From NCBI GenBank assembly GCA_963725065.1, contig CAVRXD010000038.1:1-64000 (forward strand): a stretch of 64,000 bases of DNA, read 5' to 3'. Of this stretch, positions 51,853 through 60,036 are shown piece by piece. The notes under the pieces were generated by a model. It was not told where the DNA came from and ran no database searches. It was given only the letters and a program-made list of their open reading frames with translations. The position numbers were made by a program, and so were the translations under genes. Source of the stretch: VAZQ01 sp963725065 (GTDB lineage Bacteria; Pseudomonadota; Alphaproteobacteria; Rhizobiales; Xanthobacteraceae). The first letter of the stretch is position 1, and each line of letters opens with the position of its first letter.

Positions 51853-52752
51853 CCTGAAAAACGCGATCAGCGCTTCGGCTGTCGCCTGTGGCGCCTCTTC
51901 GGCGAGGTAATGCCCGCTGTCGATGGGAAAACCTTGCACGTCGACGGCCCATTCGCGCCAGGTTGCGAGCGGATCGTCGGTCTCGGCCGGGATGCCGCCG
52001 GCGCCGCCCCAGATCGCCAGCATCGGACAGGTGATTTTCTTGGCCGCGGCGCGCGACTCCTCGTCGTGGGTGAGATCGGTGGTGCGACCGGCGCGGTAGT
52101 CCTCGCAGGTGGCGTGGATGCGGACGGGGTCGTTGAAGAACGCATGGTAATGCGCAAGCGCGCGCGGGTCGAATGCCGAGAGGCTCTTGATCTTGGTTCC
52201 TGCCGCCGCGCGTGCATCGAAAAAGAACAGAGGGTCCTTGCCGATCATGGTCTCGGGAAACGGAGCCGGCAGCGCCAGGAACATCCAGTGCCAGGCACGG
52301 TTCGCGAGCCGGGCGTCCATGCGGCGCCACATCGCCCAGGTCGGTACAATGTCGAGGGTGGCGAGCCTGGCGAGTCGTCCGGGGTGATCGAGCGCGAGCC
52401 GATAGGCAACGCGGCCGCCGCGATCGTGGCCGGCGAGGCGGAAATGCACGTGGCCGAGCGCCTCCATCACCTCGATCATCGCATTCGCCATGGCGCGCTT
52501 GGTGTAGGGCGCATGCGCCGCGTCGCTGGCCGGCGCGGCGGACCAGCCGTAGCCGGGCAAATCCGGCATGATCAGGCTGAAATGCCGCGCCAGCGCCGGC
52601 GCCACGCGGTGCCACATGACATTGGTCTGTGGATAGCCATGGAGCAGAAGGAGCGGCGGCCCCTCCCCTCCGGTGCGCGCGAAGATGCGTCCGGCGGTGG
52701 TGTCGACCCACTTTGAGGCGAAGCCTGGAAAGAGGTCGGCAAGATCGGGCAT
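51844..52752 (-). CDS. Alpha/beta hydrolase, fluoroacetate dehalogenase-like (haloacetate dehalogenase)
   Basis: Predicted cytosolic haloacid hydrolase of 302 residues. It aligns by eye, nearly without gaps, to my recollection of the Rhodopseudomonas palustris fluoroacetate dehalogenase, and the numbering coincides: nucleophile Asp110 with Arg111 and Arg114 (carboxylate clamp) in AGHDRGGRV, acid Asp134 in TLDIVP, halide-pocket His155/Trp156 in AWHWMF and Tyr219 in CEDYRAG, and catalytic His281 in DSGHYLAEEAP (one residue later because of a small insertion). The position of the gating Trp185 is Gly here, so substrate range may be wider or different. It follows purD by three bases. Confidence 0.88.
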   Translation of the reverse strand: MPDLADLFPGFASKWVDTTAGRIFARTGGEGPPLLLLHGYPQTNVMWHRVAPALARHFSLIMPDLPGYGWSAAPASDAAHAPYTKRAMANAMIEVMEALGHVHFRLAGHDRGGRVAYRLALDHPGRLARLATLDIVPTWAMWRRMDARLANRAWHWMFLALPAPFPETMIGKDPLFFFDARAAAGTKIKSLSAFDPRALAHYHAFFNDPVRIHATCEDYRAGRTTDLTHDEESRAAAKKITCPMLAIWGGAGGIPAETDDPLATWREWAVDVQGFPIDSGHYLAEEAPQATAEALIAFFRAA

Positions 52753-52755
52753 GAC

Positions 52756-54036
52756 CTAGCCCTCACGCTCCCGCTCCACCGCCCGGAACCCGATATCGCG
52801 CCGGCAGAACCCGTCGGCCCAGCGGATGCGATCGACCGCCTGGTACGCCCGCGCCTGCGCCTGCGCGACTGTCTTGCCGAGCGCTGAGACGTTGAGCACG
52901 CGACCGCCGTTCGCCAGAACGCGCCCGCCATCGGCTTTGGTGCCGGCGTGAAAGATCTCGACGCCTTCGACCTCGGCGGCGGCATCGAGCCCTTCGATGA
53001 CCGTTCCCTTGGTCGTGGGACCGGGATACCCCTTGGCCGCCATCACCACGGTCAGCGCGGCGTCGGGGTACCAACGCAGATCGAAATTTTTCAGCATGCC
53101 GTCACAACAGGCGAGCAGCGCCGGTACCAAATCCGACATCAGGCGCAGCATCAGCACCTGACATTCCGGGTCGCCGAAACGCACGTTGTATTCGATCAGC
53201 TTCGGCCCGTCGGCGGTGATCATCAGCCCGGCAAAGAGCACGCCCTTGTAGGGTGCGCCCATCGTCTTCATGGCACGCACGGTGGGAAGCACGATCTCGT
53301 CCATGGCACGCCGTGAGATCTCGGGCGTCATCACCGGGGCGGGCGAATAGGCGCCCATGCCGCCGGTGTTCGGGCCCTCATCGCCATCGAACACGCGCTT
53401 GTGGTCCTGGGCCGAGGCGAACGCAATTGCGGTCTCGCCGTCGCAGAGCGCGAAGAAGGAGGCTTCCTCGCCGCGAAGGAATTCTTCCACGACCACGTCA
53501 GCGCCGGCCTCGCCAAGTCCGCCGCCGAACATCATGTCGATCGCGGCTTCCGCTTCCGCGATGCTGGTTGCGACCACCACGCCTTTGCCGGCGGCAAGCC
53601 CGTCGGCCTTGACCACGATCGGCGCGCCTTGCGCGCGCACATAGCGCTTGGCCGCCTCGGCTGCGGTGAAGCGTTCATAGGCCGCGGTTGGAATGTCGTT
53701 CGCCTTGCAAAGATCCTTGGTGAAGCCCTTGGAGCCTTCGAGTTGCGCCGCCGCCCGGCTCGGCCCGAAAGCCTTGATGCCGGCCGCGGTGAGATCGTCC
53801 ACGATGCCGGCGCAGAGCGGCGCCTCGGGTCCGACCACCACCAGGTCGATTTTTTCCGCCCGGCAGAACGCGATCACCGCGCCGTGGTCGGCGGCATCGA
53901 GCGCCACCACCTCGCATTCGCGCGCGATACCGGCATTGCCCGGCGCGCAGACGAGCCGTCGCACGAGCGGGCTCGACGCCATTTTCCAGGCCAGCGCATG
54001 CTCACGCCCGCCCGAGCCAAGGAGGAGAATGTTCAT
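52756..54036 (-). CDS. purD: Phosphoribosylamine-glycine ligase
   Basis: Second step of purine biosynthesis (GAR synthetase), ATP-grasp enzyme of 426 residues. The N-terminus MNILLLGSGGREHALAWKMA is diagnostic. GPEAPLCAGIVDDLTAAGI, GSKGFTKDLCKANDIPTA, IVVKADGLAAGKGVVVA and DGEGPNTGGMGAYSP-like DEGPNTGGMGAYSPAPVM follow the family. The ATG at 54036 is preceded by AAGGAGGAGA-type sequence; the longer open frame upstream is not coding. The dehalogenase-like gene begins three bases after its stop. Confidence 0.96.
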   Translation of the reverse strand: MNILLLGSGGREHALAWKMASSPLVRRLVCAPGNAGIARECEVVALDAADHGAVIAFCRAEKIDLVVVGPEAPLCAGIVDDLTAAGIKAFGPSRAAAQLEGSKGFTKDLCKANDIPTAAYERFTAAEAAKRYVRAQGAPIVVKADGLAAGKGVVVATSIAEAEAAIDMMFGGGLGEAGADVVVEEFLRGEEASFFALCDGETAIAFASAQDHKRVFDGDEGPNTGGMGAYSPAPVMTPEISRRAMDEIVLPTVRAMKTMGAPYKGVLFAGLMITADGPKLIEYNVRFGDPECQVLMLRLMSDLVPALLACCDGMLKNFDLRWYPDAALTVVMAAKGYPGPTTKGTVIEGLDAAAEVEGVEIFHAGTKADGGRVLANGGRVLNVSALGKTVAQAQARAYQAVDRIRWADGFCRRDIGFRAVEREREG

Positions 54037-54102
54037 GGATGCGCTACCGGACCGCAGGCGAGACTGGCGGCGGGTGGTGTAGCATGACGGCAAGCTCCTG
54101 CA

Positions 54103-54118
54103 AGGGAGCAGGCTCCCT
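54103..54118. promoter_or_regulatory. 16-base palindrome between purD and a Bug gene
   Basis: AGGGAGCAGGCTCCCT is made of 7-base inverted arms (54103-54109, 54112-54118) around AG. It sits in the 119-base divergent region and could be an operator or a hairpin in the Bug gene leader. No regulator gene is adjacent, so the role is unassigned. Confidence 0.35.
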
Positions 54119-54155
54119 GCGGAATCATGATCGAGCGCGGGACGCGGAGGAAGCG

Positions 54156-55127
54156 GTGACGACCAATCTGATACGCATCGCGGTCCTGCTTTTTGCGGCG
54201 CTTTCGGGTGCCGTGGCGCAGGCACAAGCCCCCTTTCCGTCCCGGCCGATCAGGATCCTGGTGACGATCCCGCCGGGCGGCGCCCCGGACATATCCGCGC
54301 GGCTGCTTGCCCATTACATGCAGGAAACGCTGGGGTGGTCGGTCGTGATCGAAAACCGACCCGGGGCCAACGGCAACATTGCCTCCGAGGCGGTCGCGAA
54401 ATCCGCCCCCGACGGATATACGCTCCTCCTGCATGCCGACAGCGGGATCACGATCAATCCGCATGTCTATTCCAAGCTGAGCTTCGACCCTCTCAATGAC
54501 CTTTTGCCGGTCACGAGCGTCGCAACCAACCAGTTCATGCTGTCGGTCAATCCGGAGCTGCCGGTCAAGACGTTCCAGGAGTTCATCGAATACGCGCGCA
54601 ACACCAAACCGCCGCTGCCCTATGCGTCCGGCGGGAACGGCAGCCAGCACCAGCTCTGCATGGAGTTGCTCAAGCAGCGGGCGGGTATCGACCTCCTGCA
54701 TGTTCCTTTCAGAGGCGCCGCACCGGCGACCACGGCCACGGTCGCAGGGGACACCAAGGTGCTGTTCTCGGGGTCCGCGAGTGCCTCGCTGATCCAAGGC
54801 GGCCAGTTACGTGCGCTCGCGACCAGCGGGAAGAGTCGCTCCAAGCGCTTCCCCGACCTGCCGACCATCGGCGAGTTCTATCCCGGATATGCGATCGACA
54901 TCTGGCTCGGCTTGTTCGCTCCGGCGGGCACGCCGGAACCGATCGTGACCACGCTGCGCACCGAAATTCAAAAGATCCTGGCACGCGCAGACTTCGCGGA
55001 GAAGCTCAACGTGTCGGGCAGCCTCGAGCCCCTGATCCTGCCGCCTGTAGAGTTCGCGCAGCTCATTCGCAGCGACTACGAAAAGTACGGCAAGTTGATC
55101 AAGGACATCGGCATCAAGCTCGACTAG
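54156..55127 (+). CDS. Bug/TctC-type periplasmic binding protein (isolated copy)
   Basis: A 323-residue exported binding protein. The GTG at 54156 follows GGAGG (54146-54150) and opens a leader (VTTNLIRIAVLLFAALSGAV, mature start near AQAQAPFPSRP). Bug loops: ILVTIPPGGAPDISARLLA, VIENRPGANGNIASEAVAKS with PDGYTLLLHA, YASGGNGSQHQLCMELL, VPFRGAAPATTATVAGD, and a C-terminus typical of the large Bordetella/Bradyrhizobium expansions. It is less like the tandem four than they are like each other. It is followed by a cupin gene on the same strand about 170 bases on. Confidence 0.92.
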   Translation: MTTNLIRIAVLLFAALSGAVAQAQAPFPSRPIRILVTIPPGGAPDISARLLAHYMQETLGWSVVIENRPGANGNIASEAVAKSAPDGYTLLLHADSGITINPHVYSKLSFDPLNDLLPVTSVATNQFMLSVNPELPVKTFQEFIEYARNTKPPLPYASGGNGSQHQLCMELLKQRAGIDLLHVPFRGAAPATTATVAGDTKVLFSGSASASLIQGGQLRALATSGKSRSKRFPDLPTIGEFYPGYAIDIWLGLFAPAGTPEPIVTTLRTEIQKILARADFAEKLNVSGSLEPLILPPVEFAQLIRSDYEKYGKLIKDIGIKLD

Positions 55128-55294
55128 CAGCCGCGCGGCATCGGGATTGGGCGGCGTTGGCCGTTTGCCAACGAAGCGCGCCCACAACCGTCCTATCCGA
55201 TCCCGCGCAGCGCCTGCGCATCCGGCACCGCGCCCTTCGGGCTGCCGTCGATCCATGCTAGGAGTGCCGCACGCAGCTGGAGGAAAACGCAGAC

Positions 55295-55702
55295 ATGGAT
55301 ATCAAACCGCTGGGCGCCACGCCTTCACGCCGCATGGGCGCCAACTCGTTCACCGGCACCGTCTGGCAGGAGCCCATCATCGAGGCACCGGCGCCGGCGC
55401 GGATCAGAGGCGCATGGGTCCGATTCGAGCCGAAGGCACGCACGGCTTGGCATACCCATCCGCTCGGCCAGACCCTACATGTCGTCTCGGGCGTGGGCCG
55501 CGTTCAACTGTGGGGCGGCCCGCTGCGCGAAATCCGCGCCGGCGACACGGTCTGGATCGCGCCTGGGGAAAAGCATTGGCATGGCGCCGGTCCCGACACC
55601 AATATGGTGCACATTGCCCTGCAAGAGGCTCTCGATGGGAGCCATGTCGCGTGGCTGGAGCACGTGACTGACGAGCAATACAACGCCAAGCTCGGCGGCT
55701 AG
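55295..55702 (+). CDS. Small cupin, Mn-dependent hydroxynitrile lyase-like
   Basis: A 135-residue single cupin domain with no signal peptide. Metal ligands are laid out as in the manganese-dependent hydroxynitrile lyase cupins (Granulicella type, from memory): His53, His55 and Gln59 in TAWHTHPLGQT and His94 in GEKHWHG, and the active-site His106 and Gln110 in MVHIALQEALDG at the same numbers. Ala40 and Val42 also match. The natural role of these cupins is unsettled; cyanohydrin cleavage is a biochemical activity of relatives, not proof here. GGAGG lies upstream. It may form a unit with the Bug gene before it. Confidence 0.85.
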   Translation: MDIKPLGATPSRRMGANSFTGTVWQEPIIEAPAPARIRGAWVRFEPKARTAWHTHPLGQTLHVVSGVGRVQLWGGPLREIRAGDTVWIAPGEKHWHGAGPDTNMVHIALQEALDGSHVAWLEHVTDEQYNAKLGG

Positions 55703-55797
55703 CTTTTCGCAAGCAGCAGCGCTCATGGCGTCTGCGCGCCGGCGGCGCTCGGCCCTTGGGTTGACGCAGCCCGCGGATGGTGATTCACGGGATCGCA

Positions 55798-57405
55798 ATG
55801 AACGAGCAAGCGCGCCTCAACGTCCCGGAATGGACCGTCTCCGAGCTCTCGGCGGCGCTCAAGAAGACCGTCGAGGACGCCTTCGGTTTTGTGCGCGTCC
55901 GCGGCGAAATCTCCGGATACCGCGGACCGCACTCCTCCGGACACTGTTATTTTGCGTTGAAAGATGCAGGCGCCAAGATCGAGGCGGTGATCTGGAAGAC
56001 CGCTTTCGGACGCATGCGTCTCAAGCCCGAGGAAGGGCTCGAAGTCTTCGTTACCGGGCGACTGACGACCTATCCCGGACAGTCGAAATACCAGATCGTT
56101 ATCGAGACACTGGAGCCTGCCGGGCTCGGTGCATTGATGGCGCTGGTCGAGGAGCGCAAGAAGAAACTCGCCGCCGAAGGCTTGTTCGACGCAGCGCGAA
56201 AGCAGCAGTTGCCGTTCCTGCCGGAACTGATCGGCGTCATCACCTCGCCGACCGGCGCCGTCATCCGCGACATCTTGCATCGGCTTGCCGACCGCTTCCC
56301 CCGCCACGTGCTGGTGTGGCCGGTACGCGTGCAGGGCGAAGGCTCCGCCGAGGAGGTGGCCGCCGCCATCAAGGGCTTCAACGCGCTTCCCGTGGACGGA
56401 CCGATCCGCAGGCCAAACTTGCTCATCGTTGCGCGCGGCGGCGGCTCGCTCGAGGATTTGTGGTCGTTCAACGACGAAATCGTCGTACGCGCCGCGGCCG
56501 CGAGCATGATCCCGCTGATCGCCGCGGTCGGCCATGAGACCGACGTCACGCTGATCGACTTTGCTGCCGACGTGCGCGCGCCGACGCCGACCGCGGCCGC
56601 CGAGCGGGCAGTGCCGGTGCGCGCGGAATTGCTGGTGCGCGTCGACGGCCTGGGGCAGCGCTCGCTCGCCCGTTGGTATCGGTGCCAGGAAGCCCGGCAC
56701 ACGGAGCTGCGCGCGGCGATGCGTGCCCTGCCAACGGCCGAGGCATTGCTTGCGCTGCCGCGCCAACGGCTCGATCAGGCCAGTTCGCGCCTGCCGCGCG
56801 CGCTCATCGCCAACGCGCAAATTCATCACCGGCAATTCTCACGGGTGGCCGTCCGGCTTGGTCCGCAGATCCTGAGCGCACGCATGGCCCGCTGCTGCGA
56901 ACTGGTCGCGGCGCTGATGCAGCGGGCGGAACGGGCGGAGAGCGTCGCGCGCCTGCGGCGGCGCGAACGGCTGGCGACCGCGACCGTTCGCCTGTCGGCG
57001 GGTTTGCGGGCAAACGCCGACGTCCATCGCAATCGCATCGACCGGCAACGCGAACGCGTCGCCGCGCTTGCCGAACGCAGCGAGCGTGCGGCACGGCTCT
57101 TGCTCCGACACCGCGTGACGTCGCTTGAGCGCTGCGGGCAATTGCTGACCGCCCTCTCCCATCGCGGCGTGCTTGCGCGCGGCTTCGCGCTGGTGCGCGA
57201 CCTCGAAGGTCATCCGCTGCGGCAGGCGGCCCAGGTGAGCGCGGGCATGCGGCTCGACATCGAATTTTCCGACGGCCGCGTGCGCGCATGTGCGGAAGGG
57301 TCAGACGCCGCCGCCCCCTCCAAATCCGAACCCGTGCCGGCAATCAAGCCGCGCGGACGGCGTGGCGGCGGCGATTCGGGTCAGGGAAGCCTCTTCGACG
57401 CGTAG
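55798..57405 (+). CDS. xseA: Exodeoxyribonuclease VII large subunit
   Basis: Catalytic subunit of the single-strand-specific exonuclease. An OB-fold domain at the N-terminus (EWTVSELSAALKKTVEDAFG, RVRGEISGYRGPHSSGHCYF) is followed by the catalytic core with LPELIGVITSPTGAVIRDIL, ARGGGSLEDLWSFNDE and AAVGHETDVTLIDFAADVRA. A long Arg-rich coiled-coil region is at about 260-440, and ALVRDLEGHPLRQ and a disordered tail end the protein. The start is 55798 (MNEQARLN) or 55777, seven codons earlier; neither has a strong site. The small subunit gene xseB is not in the window. Confidence 0.95.
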   Translation: MNEQARLNVPEWTVSELSAALKKTVEDAFGFVRVRGEISGYRGPHSSGHCYFALKDAGAKIEAVIWKTAFGRMRLKPEEGLEVFVTGRLTTYPGQSKYQIVIETLEPAGLGALMALVEERKKKLAAEGLFDAARKQQLPFLPELIGVITSPTGAVIRDILHRLADRFPRHVLVWPVRVQGEGSAEEVAAAIKGFNALPVDGPIRRPNLLIVARGGGSLEDLWSFNDEIVVRAAAASMIPLIAAVGHETDVTLIDFAADVRAPTPTAAAERAVPVRAELLVRVDGLGQRSLARWYRCQEARHTELRAAMRALPTAEALLALPRQRLDQASSRLPRALIANAQIHHRQFSRVAVRLGPQILSARMARCCELVAALMQRAERAESVARLRRRERLATATVRLSAGLRANADVHRNRIDRQRERVAALAERSERAARLLLRHRVTSLERCGQLLTALSHRGVLARGFALVRDLEGHPLRQAAQVSAGMRLDIEFSDGRVRACAEGSDAAAPSKSEPVPAIKPRGRRGGGDSGQGSLFDA

Positions 57406-57438
57406 CGTGAGTGCGCTTCGCCTGGTCTGTCGCGATCG

Positions 57439-58542
57439 TCAGCTTTCGCCCCAGACCTCCCGTGCGGCGTCGACCACCAGCCGAAGTTTCGCCTCCTGCG
57501 CAGCCGGCGGGATCGGATTGCCCTCCTCCGAGCTGGCAAACCCACATTGAGGACTCAATGCCAGCCGATCGAGATCGACATGGCGGCCCGCCTCCTCGAT
57601 GCGCCGCTTGAGCGCGGCCTTGTCCTCCACCGTCGCCGCCTTGGTCGACACCAGTCCGAGCGCGATGGTCTTTCCCTTCGGCACCAGGCGCAGCGGCGAG
57701 AAATCGCCGGCCCGCGGCGAGTCGTATTCGAGGAAAAAGAAATCGATGTCGAGGGCGTTGAACAGCTTGTCAGCGACCAGGTCGTAGCTGCCCTCGGCGT
57801 GCCAATGCCCGCCGCGATTGCCGCGGCAAAGGTGCATGCCGATTCGGATGCCATCGGCGCCGCGCAGAACGCGGTTGGTGACGTCGATGTAGCGGTCGAT
57901 CAGCAAGCGCCAGTCATCGCCGCGCGCGGCGAGCGTCGCCTGCACGGCCGGATCGCCGAACTTGGCGAACGCCGTCTCATCGATCTGCACATAAGTGCAA
58001 CCGGCGGCGGACAGCGCGGCAAGCTCGTCGTGATAGGCTTTGACGGTGTCGCTCCAGAACTCATCGACATCGCGGTAGGCGTGGGCGGTCACGGCCTTGT
58101 CGCCGCCGCGAAAATGCAGCGCGCAGGGACCGGGAATGGTGATCTTGGGCACCGCGCGGGTCAACGATTTGAGCAATTTGAAATCATCGACGTGGATCGG
58201 ATGCGTCCATCGCAGCTTGCTCCTGATGACGGCAGCGGGCTGCGAGACCCGGCCTCCGGACCCATCGCCGGCATCGCTCATCACCGCGTCGGGCGCGACA
58301 TCGCCGAGCTGGGCGTAGAAATAGCTGTGATAGGAACGTCGCCTGAATTCGCCGTCGGTTGCGAGCTTGAACCCGAGCCGCCCCTGGAGCGCCACGGCTT
58401 CCTCGATCGCGCGGTTCTCGGCGGCGGCGAGCTCTTGCTGGTCGACCTCGCCGCGGTTGAATTTTTGGCGCAGCGCCAGCAGTCCGGCCGGACGCAGCAG
58501 GCTGCCGATATGCTCGGCGCGGAACGGGGGATGGATGCCCAT
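57439..58542 (-). CDS. Cobalamin-independent methionine synthase II-like protein
   Basis: Zinc-dependent methyltransferase-fold protein (MetE C-terminal-domain family, YxjG/YxjH-like), 367 residues. It begins FRAEHIGSLLRP. The zinc ligands are in place: His237 and Cys239 in GMHLCRGNRGG, Glu272 in FFFLEYDSPRAG, and Cys333 in LALSPQCGFASSEEGN. It lacks the N-terminal folate-binding half of MetE, so it may transfer methyl groups from another donor or do other thiol chemistry. It is convergent with xseA. Confidence 0.9.
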   Translation of the reverse strand: MGIHPPFRAEHIGSLLRPAGLLALRQKFNRGEVDQQELAAAENRAIEEAVALQGRLGFKLATDGEFRRRSYHSYFYAQLGDVAPDAVMSDAGDGSGGRVSQPAAVIRSKLRWTHPIHVDDFKLLKSLTRAVPKITIPGPCALHFRGGDKAVTAHAYRDVDEFWSDTVKAYHDELAALSAAGCTYVQIDETAFAKFGDPAVQATLAARGDDWRLLIDRYIDVTNRVLRGADGIRIGMHLCRGNRGGHWHAEGSYDLVADKLFNALDIDFFFLEYDSPRAGDFSPLRLVPKGKTIALGLVSTKAATVEDKAALKRRIEEAGRHVDLDRLALSPQCGFASSEEGNPIPPAAQEAKLRLVVDAAREVWGES

Positions 58543-58676
58543 GGGCCCGATCTAGCAGTCGCCCCCAACAATCACAATCCGGTGGGTTACATGCGTCGGG
58601 CCGAGCCACTATGTTGTCTGCCGTCGCGGGTCAAGCGATGGACGCAGTCCGCCGACCGGCTGTGTGGAGACAGGAT

Positions 58677-58910
58677 GTGCTGAACCGATCCGATCGCGCT
58701 TCCCCCATGGCGGGTGAGGCCGAGGTCAAATATCTCGATGGTGACTTCCGCGTGGTGCGGCCCGGCGCATTCGTACGCTGCGCGGTGACCGGCGTGCCGA
58801 TCCCGCTGGAGGAGCTGAAATATTGGAGCGTGGATCTGCAGGAGCCCTATGCCAATCCGGAAGCCGTCCTGCAGCGGCACTTCCCGGACGCCCGGGCACG
58901 CCGGACTTAG
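58677..58910 (+). CDS. DUF2093 family protein
   Basis: A 77-residue protein with the conserved DUF2093 core EVKYLDGDFRVVRPGAFVRC and AVTGVPIPLEELKYWSVDLQ, a family restricted to alphaproteobacteria with no known function. A single cysteine is in the core. Start is GTG at 58677 with AGACAGGAT before it; ATG at 58707 is the alternative. It lies beside the lipid A gene block, as it does in related genomes as far as I recall, convergent with lpxK. Confidence 0.82.
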   Translation: MLNRSDRASPMAGEAEVKYLDGDFRVVRPGAFVRCAVTGVPIPLEELKYWSVDLQEPYANPEAVLQRHFPDARARRT

Positions 58911-58989
58911 AGCGAAGTCCCCTCAGATATTTGTTTGGTTGCATAACCGATCCGAAGGTCTGCAAATTTTCGGGGTCGTGCCGGGAAGC

Positions 58990-60036
58990 TCATTCTTTTT
59001 CGCTGTGTACCGTCTCGCTCCCGTCACTCCTGGCCCGCGCCGCCGCGATCCCTTCCAGCACCAATGATTTGAACGCCTGCTCGTTTTCGAAGGCGAGCGT
59101 CACCGCCAACGCATGAGCGTGGGCGGCGAGGTGCGCCAGCCGGTCGTCGCCGGTCAGCCGAACGAGATCTTTCTCGGTCGTCACGAGGGCAAGACCCTTG
59201 TGGTCGGCCTCGTCGCATAGCGCCAGTGCCTCGCGCGGCGTGTAGCGGTGATGGTCGGGAAAGCTCCGGGTTGCGCCAACCGCGATCCCCGCTTCGGCCA
59301 GGGTCGCGAAAAACTTCTGCGGATCCGCGATGCCGGCAAAGGCCAGCACGCGCCCGCCCGCCAGCGTCGCGCTCAAGCCGGCGTCAGGGCGCAGGCGGGC
59401 GTGCAAGACCGGCAGGCCGCCCGCGCGCGCGTCCGCGATCACGCCCGCGGCCCCCGCCGACGTTCCGATCACCACCAACGCATGGGCGCGCGCAAGTTGA
59501 CCCCGGACCGGCGCCCGCAGCGGACCTGCGGGGATGATCCGCCCATTGCCGACGCCGCGCCGGGCATCGACGACGAGCAGCGAAAGGTCCTTGGCAAGGG
59601 AAGGATTCTGAAAGCCGTCATCCATGACGATGACGCTCGCCCCGCCGGCGACCGCCATTCGAGCTCCCTCGATGCGATCCCGCGCGACGACGGTCGGCGC
59701 CACGCGCGCCAGCAAAAGCGGCTCGTCGCCCACGTCGAGCGCGCGATGCCGCGCAGGATCGACCCGCAGCGGACCCGCCAGACGCCCGCCATATCCGCGG
59801 CTCAGGAATATCGGCCGTTCGCCTGCATGCGCGAGCAGCCGCGTCACCGCCAATGCGGTTGGCGTCTTGCCGCCGCCGCCAACCGTCAAGTTGCCCGCGC
59901 AGACCACGGGCACGCCGGCACGCCGGCCGGGCGCCCCGAGACGCAGGCCCGCAACCGCGCCGTAGACCATCGCCAGCGGCGCCAGCAAAGAGGAAGCAAG
60001 GCCGGCCTCGCCCCACCAGAATGAGGGCTCACGCAT
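58990..60036 (-). CDS. lpxK: Tetraacyldisaccharide 4'-kinase
   Basis: Lipid A biosynthesis kinase adding the 4'-phosphate; inner-membrane associated, 348 residues. The N-terminus MREPSFWWGEAG is typical, followed by a membrane-associated helix. The Walker A loop is AGNLTVGGGGKTPTALAVTR (48-67). ILSRGYGG-like FLSRGYGGRLAGPLRVD, DVGDEPLLLA and MDDGFQNPSLAKDLSLLVVD follow the family. Its ATG at 60036 overlaps the waaA stop by eight bases. Confidence 0.95.
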   Translation of the reverse strand: MREPSFWWGEAGLASSLLAPLAMVYGAVAGLRLGAPGRRAGVPVVCAGNLTVGGGGKTPTALAVTRLLAHAGERPIFLSRGYGGRLAGPLRVDPARHRALDVGDEPLLLARVAPTVVARDRIEGARMAVAGGASVIVMDDGFQNPSLAKDLSLLVVDARRGVGNGRIIPAGPLRAPVRGQLARAHALVVIGTSAGAAGVIADARAGGLPVLHARLRPDAGLSATLAGGRVLAFAGIADPQKFFATLAEAGIAVGATRSFPDHHRYTPREALALCDEADHKGLALVTTEKDLVRLTGDDRLAHLAAHAHALAVTLAFENEQAFKSLVLEGIAAARARSDGSETVHSEKE

